From: Lactuca virosa
Taxonomy: Eukaryota; Streptophyta; Magnoliopsida; Asterales; Asteraceae
Direction: 5' to 3'
Assembly (NCBI GenBank): GCA_928212115.1
Contig: CAKMRJ010005745.1
Span: 221,270,752-221,334,751, forward strand
Length of the DNA: 64,000 bases
The translations under genes and the position numbers were made by a program. Shown piece after piece: positions 22,493 through 34,024 of the stretch; position 1 is the first letter of the stretch, and each line of letters begins with the position of its first letter. Below the pieces are notes generated by a model. It was not told the DNA's origin. It worked only from the letters and a program-made list of their open reading frames with translations, and made no database searches.

Positions 22493-22894
22493 TTAAAAAT
22501 AAGGTAGATTCTTCATAACATTCCAAGAATCAACATTGACAAACTCTCTACCGTTAGATTCCAAACGAAATAGCTCCATAGCCGCCAGTAAAATTGTTTG
22601 TTCTTCCTCATCCGGACGTGCATTTTCGATCTTGCTATGAATTCTATGAAAGTGCTTCACGTGTTGTTTCACTTGTAACATTTTTAATTTTACATATTTT
22701 TTGGTCTGGTAATAACCTCGACCCATTTCATAATGAAACAAGTGAAAGACGCGACTCCAAAAAGAACCAATACGACACTGTGGGGACCTTGCGGATAAGC
22801 TTCTTTTATGATGGTAATCCAAGCACGTATCAGAATGTCTTCTTCTTGGGTGTTCCATGTTAGTGGTAAAGTGTTGTGGTAAAATAGGATCCAT
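22493..22894 (-). CDS. SANT/trihelix-like protein, inverted copy
   Basis: Identical 133-codon translation to 14,436-14,837, on the minus strand of the inverted arm. It carries the same upstream frame break. Confidence 0.6.
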   Translation of the reverse strand: MDPILPQHFTTNMEHPRRRHSDTCLDYHHKRSLSARSPQCRIGSFWSRVFHLFHYEMGRGYYQTKKYVKLKMLQVKQHVKHFHRIHSKIENARPDEEEQTILLAAMELFRLESNGREFVNVDSWNVMKNLPYF

Positions 22895-22929
22895 GAAATC
22901 TCTTCATTTTGATAGATCTTCAAGTGTTC

Positions 22930-25330
22930 TTCATTTCACCAAGAACACCAATAACACACACTAGTGTTCTTGGACTTTAAACACCCTTACAAGCTTCTAT
23001 ATTGTAAGTACTCTTACCTTAGCTTGTTGTGTGCTTGAATCACTTAGATTACACCTAGGAAACATGAAGAACACAAGATCATAAGGTGTTTATGGCCAAG
23101 GCAATCTCCTTGGGCCGTAAACACTAATATATGAGGCAATATGAGCCCTAGTCCCTTCCAAAGCCTTGGACCTAAGTCTAGATCACTTCCAAGAAGAGTT
23201 TAGGACCTTAAACATCAAAAGAAACAAGAACAAATGGTGTTTACGGCCAAGGCAATCACCTTGGGCCGTAAACACTAGTTAAGGGTGCATATGTGCCACC
23301 CTTCCTTCCTAAGGCTTAGAATTGAACTTAGAATCCTTCTAAATGACTTGTAAGACCTTAAAGCACAAAATGGTACTACTTACCATGAGTTTACGGCCGT
23401 AAACTCATTGGGCCATAAACCCATGGGCCGTAAACTCACATGGTGTTACCATTTGGGCCGTAAACTCCTAAGTGAGGCCCTACAACCCTTAGATGCAACC
23501 CTTTGGTACTCCTAGCACTTGAATCAAAGTGTTTTCCATGTCCTAGGGTGTCTTTACTTGGTTAGTTAGTTGTTAAATGACTAATTAGATACATATATGT
23601 GTCATTATATGTTAAATAGGATCTGTGTGTGTGCTCAAGTCTTCACTTGACACTTAGCATCCTATACCATCCGTTCATCCAAACCACTCACTACAGGTGA
23701 GTTCATACCCCTTAATCTACCTTTTATGGGGGGGGGGGGAATACAAGTTGAAACATTATAGTTATTATATCAATCACATGTGATTAATAACTGTCAAACA
23801 AAGGATTTGCTATTCAATTAGCTGTTTTAAACAAACAAACTACTTCAAAATGGTTATCAAATACTTTTACATGTTAAATACTTTCTATTCAAACTCTTTT
23901 AAACTTATACTTTGTCAAGTGCATATCTATATAGATATAGTTATATAAGTAGGATTGAAAGGACTTAGGACTGATAGTTCGCCTTGCTTCCTGTTCCTTG
24001 TTTGGTTGTGGACTTAGGGTATCGGTTATTTGTCCGAAGGTCGTTTGAATCTTAGTTATACATTATGTATATGTGTATAGATATAAAAGTTCTTTCATTC
24101 AGTTCAGTGCCTTTGGGTAGTAAGGGTACACAATCATGTGCATTCATACAAACAACATTACTAGTAAACTATAATAGGTATAGTTTAGGAAGTTACTAAT
24201 ACTATTACTAGAACAATGAAACATACAATGAGTCAGTTCATACATGAGTCAATAACATACAGATAGAGAATACTATGATGAGAAACAAACAATAACATAC
24301 AGATAGAGAATACTATGATGAGAAACAAACAATAACATACAGATAAAGCATACTATGATGAGAAACAAACAGAGCATACTAGACAGAGAGAACATACATT
24401 ACACTAGTACATACAATACATATACAAGAACATTACAACAGAAATGTGAGCCACGTAACGGGGCATGGCATCACCTGTCATGGCTCGTTTTGTATCCAGA
24501 GTCTCCTAGAAGGAGAGCGTTGAATTTGTGTATAGATCTATACTGGATTGACTATCCTACACCTTGCTGCTCGCTACAGTGGGACTTGCAAGTCTACGGG
24601 TGCCAAATGTCATTTCTTCCGACGTCTTTCATCGTCGTGTTTTAGTCGGTAGTATGGTACAGGCATATCACATGTTACTTTAAATAACAATTGGTTTAAG
24701 GTAAGTAGTACATCAGTAGTTACTATAATACAACACTATAGTACTTTATTATTTTCCCATTGCATTCACATTGTGATCTTTTCACATAAAAGATAATGTA
24801 AAACTATATTTTTGGTTAATGATAGTCATACTTGGGAAAATACACACTTTTACAAGAAACAAACATACATGACATTTGATGCCTTGGTAGAAGGCTACGT
24901 TTAGTAGAAAATATAGGATTTTCTAGGAGATACAAACATTTACTACAAACCTTTACAAACTTATACATCAAAACTTACAAACATTTTCATACAAACAATG
25001 ACACTAACATACTTATGATCTCACCAGCTTTAAAGTTGATAAACTCTTTCAAAATAACTTGTATTCTCAGGTCATCAGTAGGCAGGTACCGATGCCAGAC
25101 TTTTGAGAAGATGGAGCACGTTCGAGACTCATCTCATATTTTGATTTACATTTTTGGTGTCTTATAACTTTACAGAACACACTTGTATGAAATTATATTA
25201 TTAATGCAATGGATGATGTTGTTGCTTGTTTACTACTATATTTTGTTGTGATATTGTACATGACGTCCTCCATCCCTGTTGGTGTCTTCACCCTTTGGGC
25301 TTTATAGTTTATTACATTCATTGTTGTTAT
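22930..25330 (+). mobile_element. LTR-like non-coding repeat, inverted copy
   Basis: Reverse-complement copy of 12,000-14,400, with the same GGCCGTAAAC palindromes (23,090-23,470) and 40 bp repeats (24,250-24,372). Confidence 0.35.
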
Positions 25331-26446
25331 ATGGTGCCAAATATTTATACGATAATAATGAATACTATCAGTCCTAAGTCCTTTCAATCCTACTTATATA
25401 ACTATATCTATATAGATATGCACTTGACAAAGTATAAGTTTAAAAGAGTTTGAATAGAAAGTATTTAACATGTAAAAGTATTTGATAACCATTTTGAAGT
25501 AGTTTGTTTGTTTAAAACAGCTAATTGAATAGCAAATCCTTTGTTTGACAGTTATTAATCACATGTGATTGATATAATAACTATAATGTTTCAACTTGTA
25601 TTCCCCCCCCCCCATAAAAGGTAGATTAAGGGGTATGAACTCACCTGTAGTGAGTGGTTTGGATGAACGGATGGTATAGGATGCTAAGTGTCAAGTGAAG
25701 ACTTGAGCACACACACAGATCCTATTTAACATATAATGACACATATATGTATCTAATTAGTCATTTAACAACTAACTAACCAAGTAAAGACACCCTAGGA
25801 CATGGAAAACACTTTGATTCAAGTGCTAGGAGTACCAAAGGGTTGCATCTAAGGGTTGTAGGGCCTCACTTAGGAGTTTACGACCCAAATGGTAACACCA
25901 TGTGAGTTTATGGCCCATGGGTTTATGGCCCAATGAGTTTACGGCCGTAAACTCATGGTAAGTAGTACCATTTTGTGCTTTAAGGTCTTACAAGTCATTT
26001 AGAAGGGTTCTAAGTTCAATTCTAAGCCTTAGGAAGGAAGGGTGGCACATATGCACCCTTAACTAGTGTTTACGGCCCAAGGTGATTGCCTTGGCCGTAA
26101 ACACCATTTGTTCTTGTTTCTTTTGATGTTTAAGGTCCTAAACTCTTCTTGGAAGTGATCTAGACTTAGTTCCAAGGCTTTGGAAGGGACTAGGGCTCAT
26201 ATTGCCTCATATATTAGTGTTTACGGCCCAAGGAGATTGCCTTGGCCATAAACACCTTATGATCTTGTGTTCTTCATGTTTCCTAGGTGTAATCTAAGTG
26301 ATTCAAGCACACAACAAGCTAAGGTAAGAGTACTTACAATATAGAAGCTTGTAAGGGTGTTTAAAGTCCAAGAACACTAGTGTGTGTTATTGGTGTTCTT
26401 GGTGAAATGAAGAACACTTGAAGATCTATCAAAATGAAGAGATTTC

Positions 26447-26848
26447 ATGGATCCTATTTTACCACAACACTTTACCACTAACATGGAACACCCAAGAAGA
26501 AGACATTCTGATACGTGCTTGGATTACCATCATAAAAGAAGCTTATCCGCAAGGTCCCCACAGTGTCGTATTGGTTCTTTTTGGAGTCGCGTCTTTCACT
26601 TGTTTCATTATGAAATGGGTCGAGGTTATTACCAGACCAAAAAATATGTAAAATTAAAAATGTTACAAGTGAAACAACACGTGAAGCACTTTCATAGAAT
26701 TCATAGCAAGATCGAAAATGCACGTCCGGATGAGGAAGAACAAACAATTTTACTGGCGGCTATGGAGCTATTTCGTTTGGAATCTAACGGTAGAGAGTTT
26801 GTCAATGTTGATTCTTGGAATGTTATGAAGAATCTACCTTATTTTTAA
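26447..26848 (+). CDS. SANT/trihelix-like protein, copy 2
   Basis: Third copy of the 133-codon ORF, translation identical to 14,436-14,837, with the SANT start again in the overlapping frame. Confidence 0.6.
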   Translation: MDPILPQHFTTNMEHPRRRHSDTCLDYHHKRSLSARSPQCRIGSFWSRVFHLFHYEMGRGYYQTKKYVKLKMLQVKQHVKHFHRIHSKIENARPDEEEQTILLAAMELFRLESNGREFVNVDSWNVMKNLPYF

Positions 26849-27192
26849 TTATATTCCAATCACAAATGAAATTTGTTTTGTAGCTTAAATTCTACGGTAG
26901 GGAGCTTATCTATGTTAGAACTTCCATTCCTTAAGTCTAATTTCTATCTGAAGAAATAAATATTTGATATTCCAGAAATCATGTTTGTTTTATCTGTTAC
27001 TCAACGCAATGTTTCTGTCTGCTAATTTTTACTATTTTATTTGTAAACAACATGTGTTCTACAATTAAACGAAATCAGAAAAAAGAATAGATTACAACTT
27101 GTACAAAACAATATTAAAAGGATAGCACAACAAGTTACCATAGATGGAAACACAAACCATTACAAATAATAACATACATTACATTTTACATT

Positions 27193-27546
27193 TTACAACT
27201 TGTAGTCAACAACACCAAAAAAGAAAATCCAACTACAAAGTAACGCTATCTTCAAGTGCAGTATTTTGCTTTGAAGCTTCTTCTTCGATTGAGCTAAGTT
27301 AGAAATTACCAACGAATTATTGTCTTTTGCATCATCCACCCAACAAATAAACCCAGACTGTGGTGGCTGATAAATAAATATCAAAAAAATTATGTATATT
27401 GTGTAAATATTCACTAAAAAATTATAATATAAATAAGAGGACAACCCAAATACCTCTTTAGGACAAGCGTAAAATAACCGTCCAGGGTTGTTGGTAGTTC
27501 TTGAGGTCCTTATAATACCTTGAGCCCCACAATTGCAAATTGTCAT
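27193..27546 (-). CDS. GRF zinc-finger protein, copy 2a
   Basis: Direct duplicate of 15,182-15,535 with identical translation, including the putative intron and the hydrophobic C-terminus. Confidence 0.6.
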   Translation of the reverse strand: MTICNCGAQGIIRTSRTTNNPGRLFYACPKEVFGLSSYLYYNFLVNIYTIYIIFLIFIYQPPQSGFICWVDDAKDNNSLVISNLAQSKKKLQSKILHLKIALLCSWIFFFGVVDYKL

Positions 27547-27732
27547 TTCTTTGGTTTATAAATATGTAAGAGTATTTGGTTTACATATGTTTAGTAATCT
27601 AACTATGTTAATGTTAAATAATTGTATTTGAATGAGTTTAATGTCAAGTAAATGTATTTTAATGAGTAATTTATTTCCAACAGTAAAGTAGATACCTATG
27701 ATGTGTTTTAATGTTAAATCATTTATTTCCCC

Positions 27733-27861
27733 ACAATGTCGTATTGGTTGTTTTTGGAGTCGCGTCTTTCACTTGTTTCATTATGAAATGGGTCGAGGTT
27801 ATTACCGGACAAAAAAAGATGTAAAATTAAAAATGTTACAAGTCAAACGACATGTCTGCTA
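27733..27861 (+). pseudogene. Truncated SANT fragment, copy 2
   Basis: Duplicate of 15,722-15,850. Confidence 0.75.
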
Positions 27862-28025
27862 ATTTTGACAATTTTATTTGTAAACAACATGTGTTCTACA
27901 GTTAAACGAAATAAAAAAAATAGATTACAACTTGTACAAAACAATATGAAAAGGATAGCACAACAAGTTACCATAGATGGAAACATAAACCATTACAAAT
28001 AATAACATACATTACATTTTACATT

Positions 28026-28382
28026 TTACAACTTGTAGACAACAACACAAAAAAAGAAAATCCAACTACAAAGTAACGCTATCTTCAAGTGCAGTATTTT
28101 ACTTTGAAGCTTCTTCTTCGATCGAGCTAAGTTAGAAATTATCAACGAATTATTGTCTTTTGTATCATCCACCCAACAAATAAACCCAGACTGTGGTGGC
28201 TGATGAATAAATATCAAAAAAATTATGTATATTCTGTAAATATTCACTAATAAATTATAATATAGATAATTAGAGGATAACCCAAATACCTCTTTAGGAC
28301 AAGCGCAAAATAACCGTCCACGGTTGTTGGTAGTTCTTGAGGTCCTTATAATACCTAGAGCCCCACAACTGCAAATTGTCAT
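28026..28382 (-). CDS. GRF zinc-finger protein, copy 2b
   Basis: Duplicate of 16,015-16,371 with two visible amino-acid changes (CGAQ to CGAL, DDAKD to DDTKD). The zinc-binding residues are unchanged. Confidence 0.55.
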   Translation of the reverse strand: MTICSCGALGIIRTSRTTNNRGRLFCACPKEVFGLSSNYLYYNLLVNIYRIYIIFLIFIHQPPQSGFICWVDDTKDNNSLIISNLARSKKKLQSKILHLKIALLCSWIFFFCVVVYKL

Positions 28383-28460
28383 TTCTTTGGTTTATGAGAA
28401 GTAAATTTTTATTAGTGTTGACAGGTAAATATATCTTCAATTATATACTACCATTAGACT

Positions 28461-28873
28461 ACTATTTTATAAGTATTGACTACTGTCTACTAGCATTTAA
28501 CTACTAGTTTATGTGTTGTCTTATCGTACAGTGAATTTCGGACATATGATTGTAATTTGAGTACTGTGTTATAGGTATTGACTATTGTCTACTAGAATTT
28601 GACTACTAGTTTATGTGTTGTCTTATCGTACAGTGAATTTCAGACACATGATTGTAATTTGACTACTATTTTATAAGTATTGAATACTGTCTACTAGCAT
28701 TTGACTACTACTTTATGTGTTGTCTTATCGTACAATGAATTTCGGACATATGATTGTAATTTGACTACTATTTTATAAGTATTGAATACTGTCTACTAGC
28801 ATTTGACTACTAGTTTATGTGTTGTCTTATCGTACAATGAATTTCGGACATATGATTGTAATTTGACTACTGT
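28461..28873 (+). repeat. 102 bp tandem array, copy 2
   Basis: Duplicate of 16,450-16,862. Confidence 0.92.
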
Positions 28874-29106
28874 GGCTGATAAATAAATATCAAACAATAT
28901 CCATTATTGTAAGTTATCTGACAATTTGAATACTCTTTTACATTATTTGACTACTGTTTTACATACTTTGACTACTTTCTACCCTGCATAATGTATTCTT
29001 ATTTCGAAATGACTACTCTAAAAACGAATAATTACCCCTGCATTCAATTTGAAATGAAATCCATTTATAGTGGACACCTTATTCATTAAACATACCAATT
29101 GGCAAA

Positions 29107-30428
29107 ATGAGTGGATTCAATGAGGTATACAAAAAAAGTTTTTCCAACCTACCAATATTCTTTCATAATCTTGAAAGAACAAATCGTAACTCTTTCACAA
29201 TCATTAAGAAAGATATGAGAGACCGGTTTCAATTTTGTTTTGTCGCATTAGGATGCGTGGTATGTCCTTCTCTATACTAAGTTATTAGTTATTACAAGTT
29301 CATATTTGCCTAATGTTGGTATCGTTTCTTACAGATTACTACCTTTCTCACATCCATGATACCAACAATATTTGTTGGTCATGTACCCCTTATTGGGGCC
29401 AACATAACGACAATGTATGTTGCTCTTGCTTTGGATGGTAATCATGAACCCTTGATCATAGCATTCGCTTTGGGAAGCATAGACTGTGACGAGGCTTGGA
29501 TTTGGTTCATGAGAAGGTTAAAAGAATGCTTAGGTGACACTATTAAAGTTGGTTTCATAAGCCATATGTCTGATTCCGTAGACTACGCCATTCAGGGGGT
29601 ATACCCAGATTCATATCATGGGCATTCTTGTAAAAATATAGCCGATAAAGTTAGGGCTTCCACATCAAGTACCGTTGTGGAATAGTTGTTCTGGAAGACA
29701 TGCAAAACTTATAGTGTGTCTGAATTTTATGTTTGTTTGAACAAATTAACAAATTAGGTTAATGGGAATGATCTTCACTGGCTTGAAAATATTGCAATTG
29801 CAAATTGGGCTCGAGCCCTTTTTTCGTAAAGTCCGTTTCAATGTGAAATATATCAGCATTCCGATTGGATTGAATTGGCTAACAACAAACACGCACGAGT
29901 TACCAATAATGTCAATCATTGAAGTGGTCCATCAGTCGATACAAACAGTGTACGACTATCGAGCTGCATTCGGAGGTAATAAATATTTGTTATTTAACTT
30001 TTACCTTAATATACCCCCTATTTGATTGTAACACAAATAATTTCACAGAGGGAATGCATGGTCATCTTACCCCTTATGCACAACACGTGCTTGAAAGAAG
30101 AATGAACCAGTCTAATGGTTATGAGGTTACACATATTGGTAGTGACAAATTTGAAGTGAGTTTAAATTTAACCATAGAAACGGTACAAGTTGAACGTGGT
30201 ATTTGTACTTGCGGCAAATGGAAAAAATGCGGCATACCCTGTGAACATGGTATAACATCGCTAAGAAGACTTACAGTTGAAGAAATACAACAATTGGTAA
30301 ATTATAAGTTGACTTATGCGGTGTATCGAAATGCATTCCAAGCTGAGGCGGTTAATCCTATTCCAATCCTTCTGCATTGGGAAATACCAGTTGAAAATAT
30401 GGTCGTCTTACCACCATTTGCACGTTAG
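29107..30428 (+). pseudogene. MULE-core/SWIM gene lacking catalytic Asp, copy 2
   Basis: Duplicate of 17,096-18,416. The exon 2 stop at the same place (TAG, about 29,685) is retained. The SWIM exon is open through EEIQQLVNYKLTYAVY to PPFAR and TAG at 30,428, so the 1-base loss in the first copy arose after duplication. Altered catalytic positions (FVGHVPLIG, FISHMSD) are shared. Confidence 0.8.
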
Positions 30429-30664
30429 TAATATGTTAAGTTATCTTTATTATTAATGTTATGTTTATTTGTAATTCTAATTTCCTTTCAGTTTTTATGT
30501 TATATTTATTATTAATGTTATGTTTATTTGTAATTCAAATTTCCATTCAGTTTTATGTTATTTTTATTAGTAATGTTATGTTTACTTGTAATTCTAATTT
30601 CCTTTCAGTTTTATGTTATGTTTATTAATAACGTTATGTTTATTTGTAATTCTAATTTCTTTTC

Positions 30665-31197
30665 AAATCCGGATATTTTCTGATGAACAACTATGTACAA
30701 AGAACGTAACCAACATATAAAACATGAAAATCAGACTTAAAAACATACTTTTATGGTAAGCTAAAAACGACAACTTATGTTATTTAATGTCGTTTTTAAC
30801 AGCACGAAGCATACTTTAGAAGGTAAAACCAATGAGGTAACGATATCGGATTTGAAATCCGGATATTTTCCGACGAACAACTATGTACAAAGAACGTAAC
30901 CAACATATAAAACTTGAAAATCAGACTTAAAAATGTTATTTTATCGTAAGCTAAAAATGGCAACTTATGTTATTTTATGTCGTTTTTTATAGCACGAAGC
31001 ATACTTTGGAGGGTAAAACCAATGATGTACCGATATCGGATTTGAAATCCGGATATTTTCCGACGAACAACTATGTAAAAACAACGTAACCAACATATAA
31101 AACATGAAAATCACACTAAAAACATACTTTTATCGTAAGCTAACAATAGCAACTTATGTTATTTTATGTCGTTTTTAACAGCACGAACAAATGGATT
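30665..31197 (+). repeat. 190 bp tandem array, copy 2
   Basis: Duplicate of 18,653-19,185. Confidence 0.92.
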
Positions 31198-31202
31198 AGG
31201 TT

Positions 31203-31342
31203 ATGAAGGTAAACATGCAACTTGTAAAAGCTTTCTTCATGCTCACTATCAGAGAAACTCATTTCGAATCAGTTACAAGAGACAGTTACCAATTACTTAG
31301 TGTACCTAAGGTTGTGGAGGTATGGGGCTTACCACATGATTA
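31203..31342 (-). pseudogene. Inverted fragment of MULE-like gene 5' end, copy 2
   Basis: Duplicate of 19,191-19,330. Confidence 0.75.
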
Positions 31343-31346
31343 TAAT

Positions 31347-31652
31347 TTGACTACTGTGTTTCAGACATTGACTACTGTCTACTAGTATTTAACTACTAGT
31401 TTATGTGTTGTCTTATCGTACAGTGAATTTCGGACACATCATTGCAATTTGACTACTGTGTTACAGGCATTGACTACTGTCTACTAGCATTTGACTACTA
31501 CTTTAAGTGTTGTCTTATCGTATAGTGAATTTCGGGCACATGATTGTAATTTGACTACTGTGTTATAGCCATTGACTACTGTCTACTAGCATTTGACTAC
31601 CACTACTGTGTTATAGCCATTGACTACTGTTTACTAGCATTTTGATTACTAC
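31347..31652 (+). repeat. TTTGACTAC tandem repeats, copy 2
   Basis: Duplicate of 19,335-19,640. Confidence 0.85.
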
Positions 31653-31684
31653 TTTATTCCTTTTAATATCATTTAAAGTGATTT

Positions 31685-33070
31685 ATGGAAAGACTTATCA
31701 CTAAATTACTGTTTAACTCGTCAACATTAAAGATGAGTTTCTCATACAATGACCATGAAGAAAGCTTTACCAACTTGTCTGTTTACCTCCACAACATTCA
31801 ACGTACAAATCCCCCTAGTTACACTTACATCAAAACCGATGTTTTGGATCGGTTTGAACTATGTTTTGTCGCTATTCGATGTGTGGTAATGTAATTTCGA
31901 TTTGTTTATTTTTTGTGCTAAAAATATTTAAATTAGTTTGAAAACTAATAATTGTGTTGTACTAAGTATGAAATAGATCAACGCATTCTTAGGATGCATG
32001 CTTCCGGTCATCTTCATAGGCTGTGTTCGTATTCGAGGAGAGTATCTTAATTCAATGTTCGCAGCAGTTGCTATGGATGGAAACAACAACACTACGCCAA
32101 TAGCATTTGGTATCGGGGTGGCAAATAATGTTTAACTCCTGCACTTGGTTCCTTATGAAGTTGAAGGATGCTATCAGAGAGGGTAGGGAAGTTGCGTTCA
32201 TAACCAATATGGACAATACCATTTCTTCTTTTGTGGGTCAGGTATTCCCTGAGGCTTATCATGGTTATTCGTTCTAAGAGTGTTTGATTTATTGTCGCTT
32301 AAGAATTGGTCAAAGCACAAATTTAGACTACTTGTTCTTCCGTGCATGCAAAGCATATACCACGCAAGATTTTGAAAAATCATTTTCTAAGTTAAGTCAT
32401 GCTGCACGTGAGGTTCTTGCCAACATCGGAAAAACGAAATGGGCACGGGCCTATTTCCCTAATATACGTTGAAATGTACTAAACATTAATATTCCAGAAT
32501 TCCTATTGGTGTTATCGGTTACTCAACGCAATGTACCGATAATAACGCTAATTGATGCAATTGTTCAGTACATCCAACAGACGTTTGCAGAACGCAGTGT
32601 CGTGGAAGGTAATTTAGAAAGTTTTTATAAACCATTAAAATATCCATAATTGACTATCCTTTTACTTTTCAAGGATGTTGAACACCGTATTTACCCCTTA
32701 CGCAGAGATGGTCCTTCACAGGAGGATGCAAAAGTCTCTATGATGGAAAGCAACTAAAATTCCACCTGAGATCCCGTCTCCGTTCCCCTCTGATATTTTC
32801 CGAGTTTTTGATCTAAAAAGAAGATGTGTTGTAGATCTTAATCGACACACATGTTCTTGAGGGAAATGGCACAGTCTGGGTATAGCATGTGGTCATGCTA
32901 TTGCTGCAGCACGTTATACAAAAAACACAGAATTAACCGATATGGTTCAAATATATTATCTGGCTGATGTGTTTCAAACTACATACCAGACTAGAAATGT
33001 GAACGTTGTTCCCCCTGCATCTGAATGGGAAATACCAGAGCCCTTGATGGTCGTTTTAATCCCTATGTAA
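31685..33070 (+). pseudogene. Second MULE-core/SWIM gene, copy 2
   Basis: Duplicate of 19,673-21,058. A base gained near 32,116 and one lost near 32,284 shift the frame differently from copy 1, and it reads FAAVAMDG where copy 1 has FEVVAMDG. The stop in the SWIM finger is shared, so inactivation predates the duplication. Confidence 0.78.
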
Positions 33071-33601
33071 TCCTATTTTACTATTATTTGCTAATACTTT
33101 TCTTTTTAAATCGATATGGAGTAACCTGAGATTGTGGTTTTAATAAATGATGCAAGCGTATAATATTCGATGTGGAGTAACCTGAGATTGTGGTAATGAA
33201 CATTTCTATTTTACAAAACCATACTGTTTATATTACATTAGGTGGTATAAATCAAAAAATATTTACTAAACATTAGGTGGTAAAATCCAAAGAAATTGCA
33301 TTGCAACATTTACTCTTCTTTAACAATTAATAGCATCTACAATATATAGTTATTGTAAAATTAAAACAATATATTTATGTAAATTATACTACAATTTGAC
33401 CACTCCTTCACATTATTTCACAACGGTTTCATAAATATTGACTACTAGTTTCTAGAGTGAATAATGTTTTGTCATTTCGAACAGTAAAATTGTCCTTTCA
33501 AACAATACTTCTATGTTGGTCTCACCCTATTAATATGCAACTAACATACATCTTAAACGTGATACATTACAACATTCAAAAATTTAGAATGAATTCATCT
33601 G

Positions 33602-34010
33602 AGTTCGGTGTTGGCATTGTGAAGAAGAAGATTTCTATGTTTGTTCCGATAACAACCCAATTCCGGAAGGCCCAGATTTCCCACTCCCAGATAAAATGCC
33701 TGACGACATTTTCCAAGCTATGAAGGCCGCTGAAGAAGCCAACGAAAGGGACTCTCAAATTAGTCGCATACTCAACCAACGTGCAAACGACCTAGCAGAT
33801 CAAGTAATTGAAAAAGAAAAATGGATTGCTGAAACTACCAAAAAAATCAAAGAGGCTAAGAAATGGATTCGAGATGCAAATACGAAGTTTAATAAGCTTC
33901 AAGCTGAACGGGACCGTCTAACAGATGTTGTTAGAATTAGAGGGGATTTTATCGATCGTGAACAAAATTTGTATCCCAAACAGTTTCCTAATCTGTGGAA
34001 ACCAATTTAA
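33602..34010 (+). CDS. Coiled-coil protein of the MULE-associated cluster
   Basis: An open frame of about 136 codons ending at TAA 34,010; the first internal ATG is at 33,696. Its N-terminal part reads VRCWHCEEEDFYVCSDNN with spaced cysteines, then PIPEGPDFPLPDKMPDD, then about 80 residues of strongly heptad-like, charged sequence (QRANDLADQVIEKEKWIAET, KFNKLQAERDRLTDVVRIRG) predicting a coiled coil, ending FPNLWKPI. I do not recognise a named family; the Cys motif plus coiled coil resembles longer GRF-type proteins near plant transposons. The true start is uncertain and may lie in an upstream exon. In the first copy this gene was cut off by the rearrangement junction at 21,627. Confidence 0.5.
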
Positions 34011-34024
34011 TTATGTTATGTTTA

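Larger units (their letters stand above)
21627..25369 (-). repeat. Inverted-repeat arm, second copy
   Basis: Reverse complement of 11,959-15,703. Differences are few, for example GCATGG for GCATTGC-type changes in the stretch near 24,463, and homopolymer length at about 23,730. It ends at 25,369 where it meets the second direct copy. Confidence 0.95.
25364..33674 (+). repeat. Second direct copy of 13,350-21,626
   Basis: An 8.3 kb direct duplication at an offset of about 12,011-12,014 bp. It starts at a 6 bp overlap (ACTATC, 25,364-25,369) with the inverted arm and runs into unique sequence after about 33,674. Differences include the intact reading frame in the SWIM exon near 30,285, single-base indels near 32,116 and 32,284, and an extra 35 bp at 33,235-33,282. 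Confidence 0.95.

Noticed and set aside
11959..25369. 3.7 kb inverted arms as terminal repeats of a giant transposon
   Set aside because: A third, partial copy follows directly, no target duplication flanks the arms, and the junction carries microhomology, so template switching explains it better.
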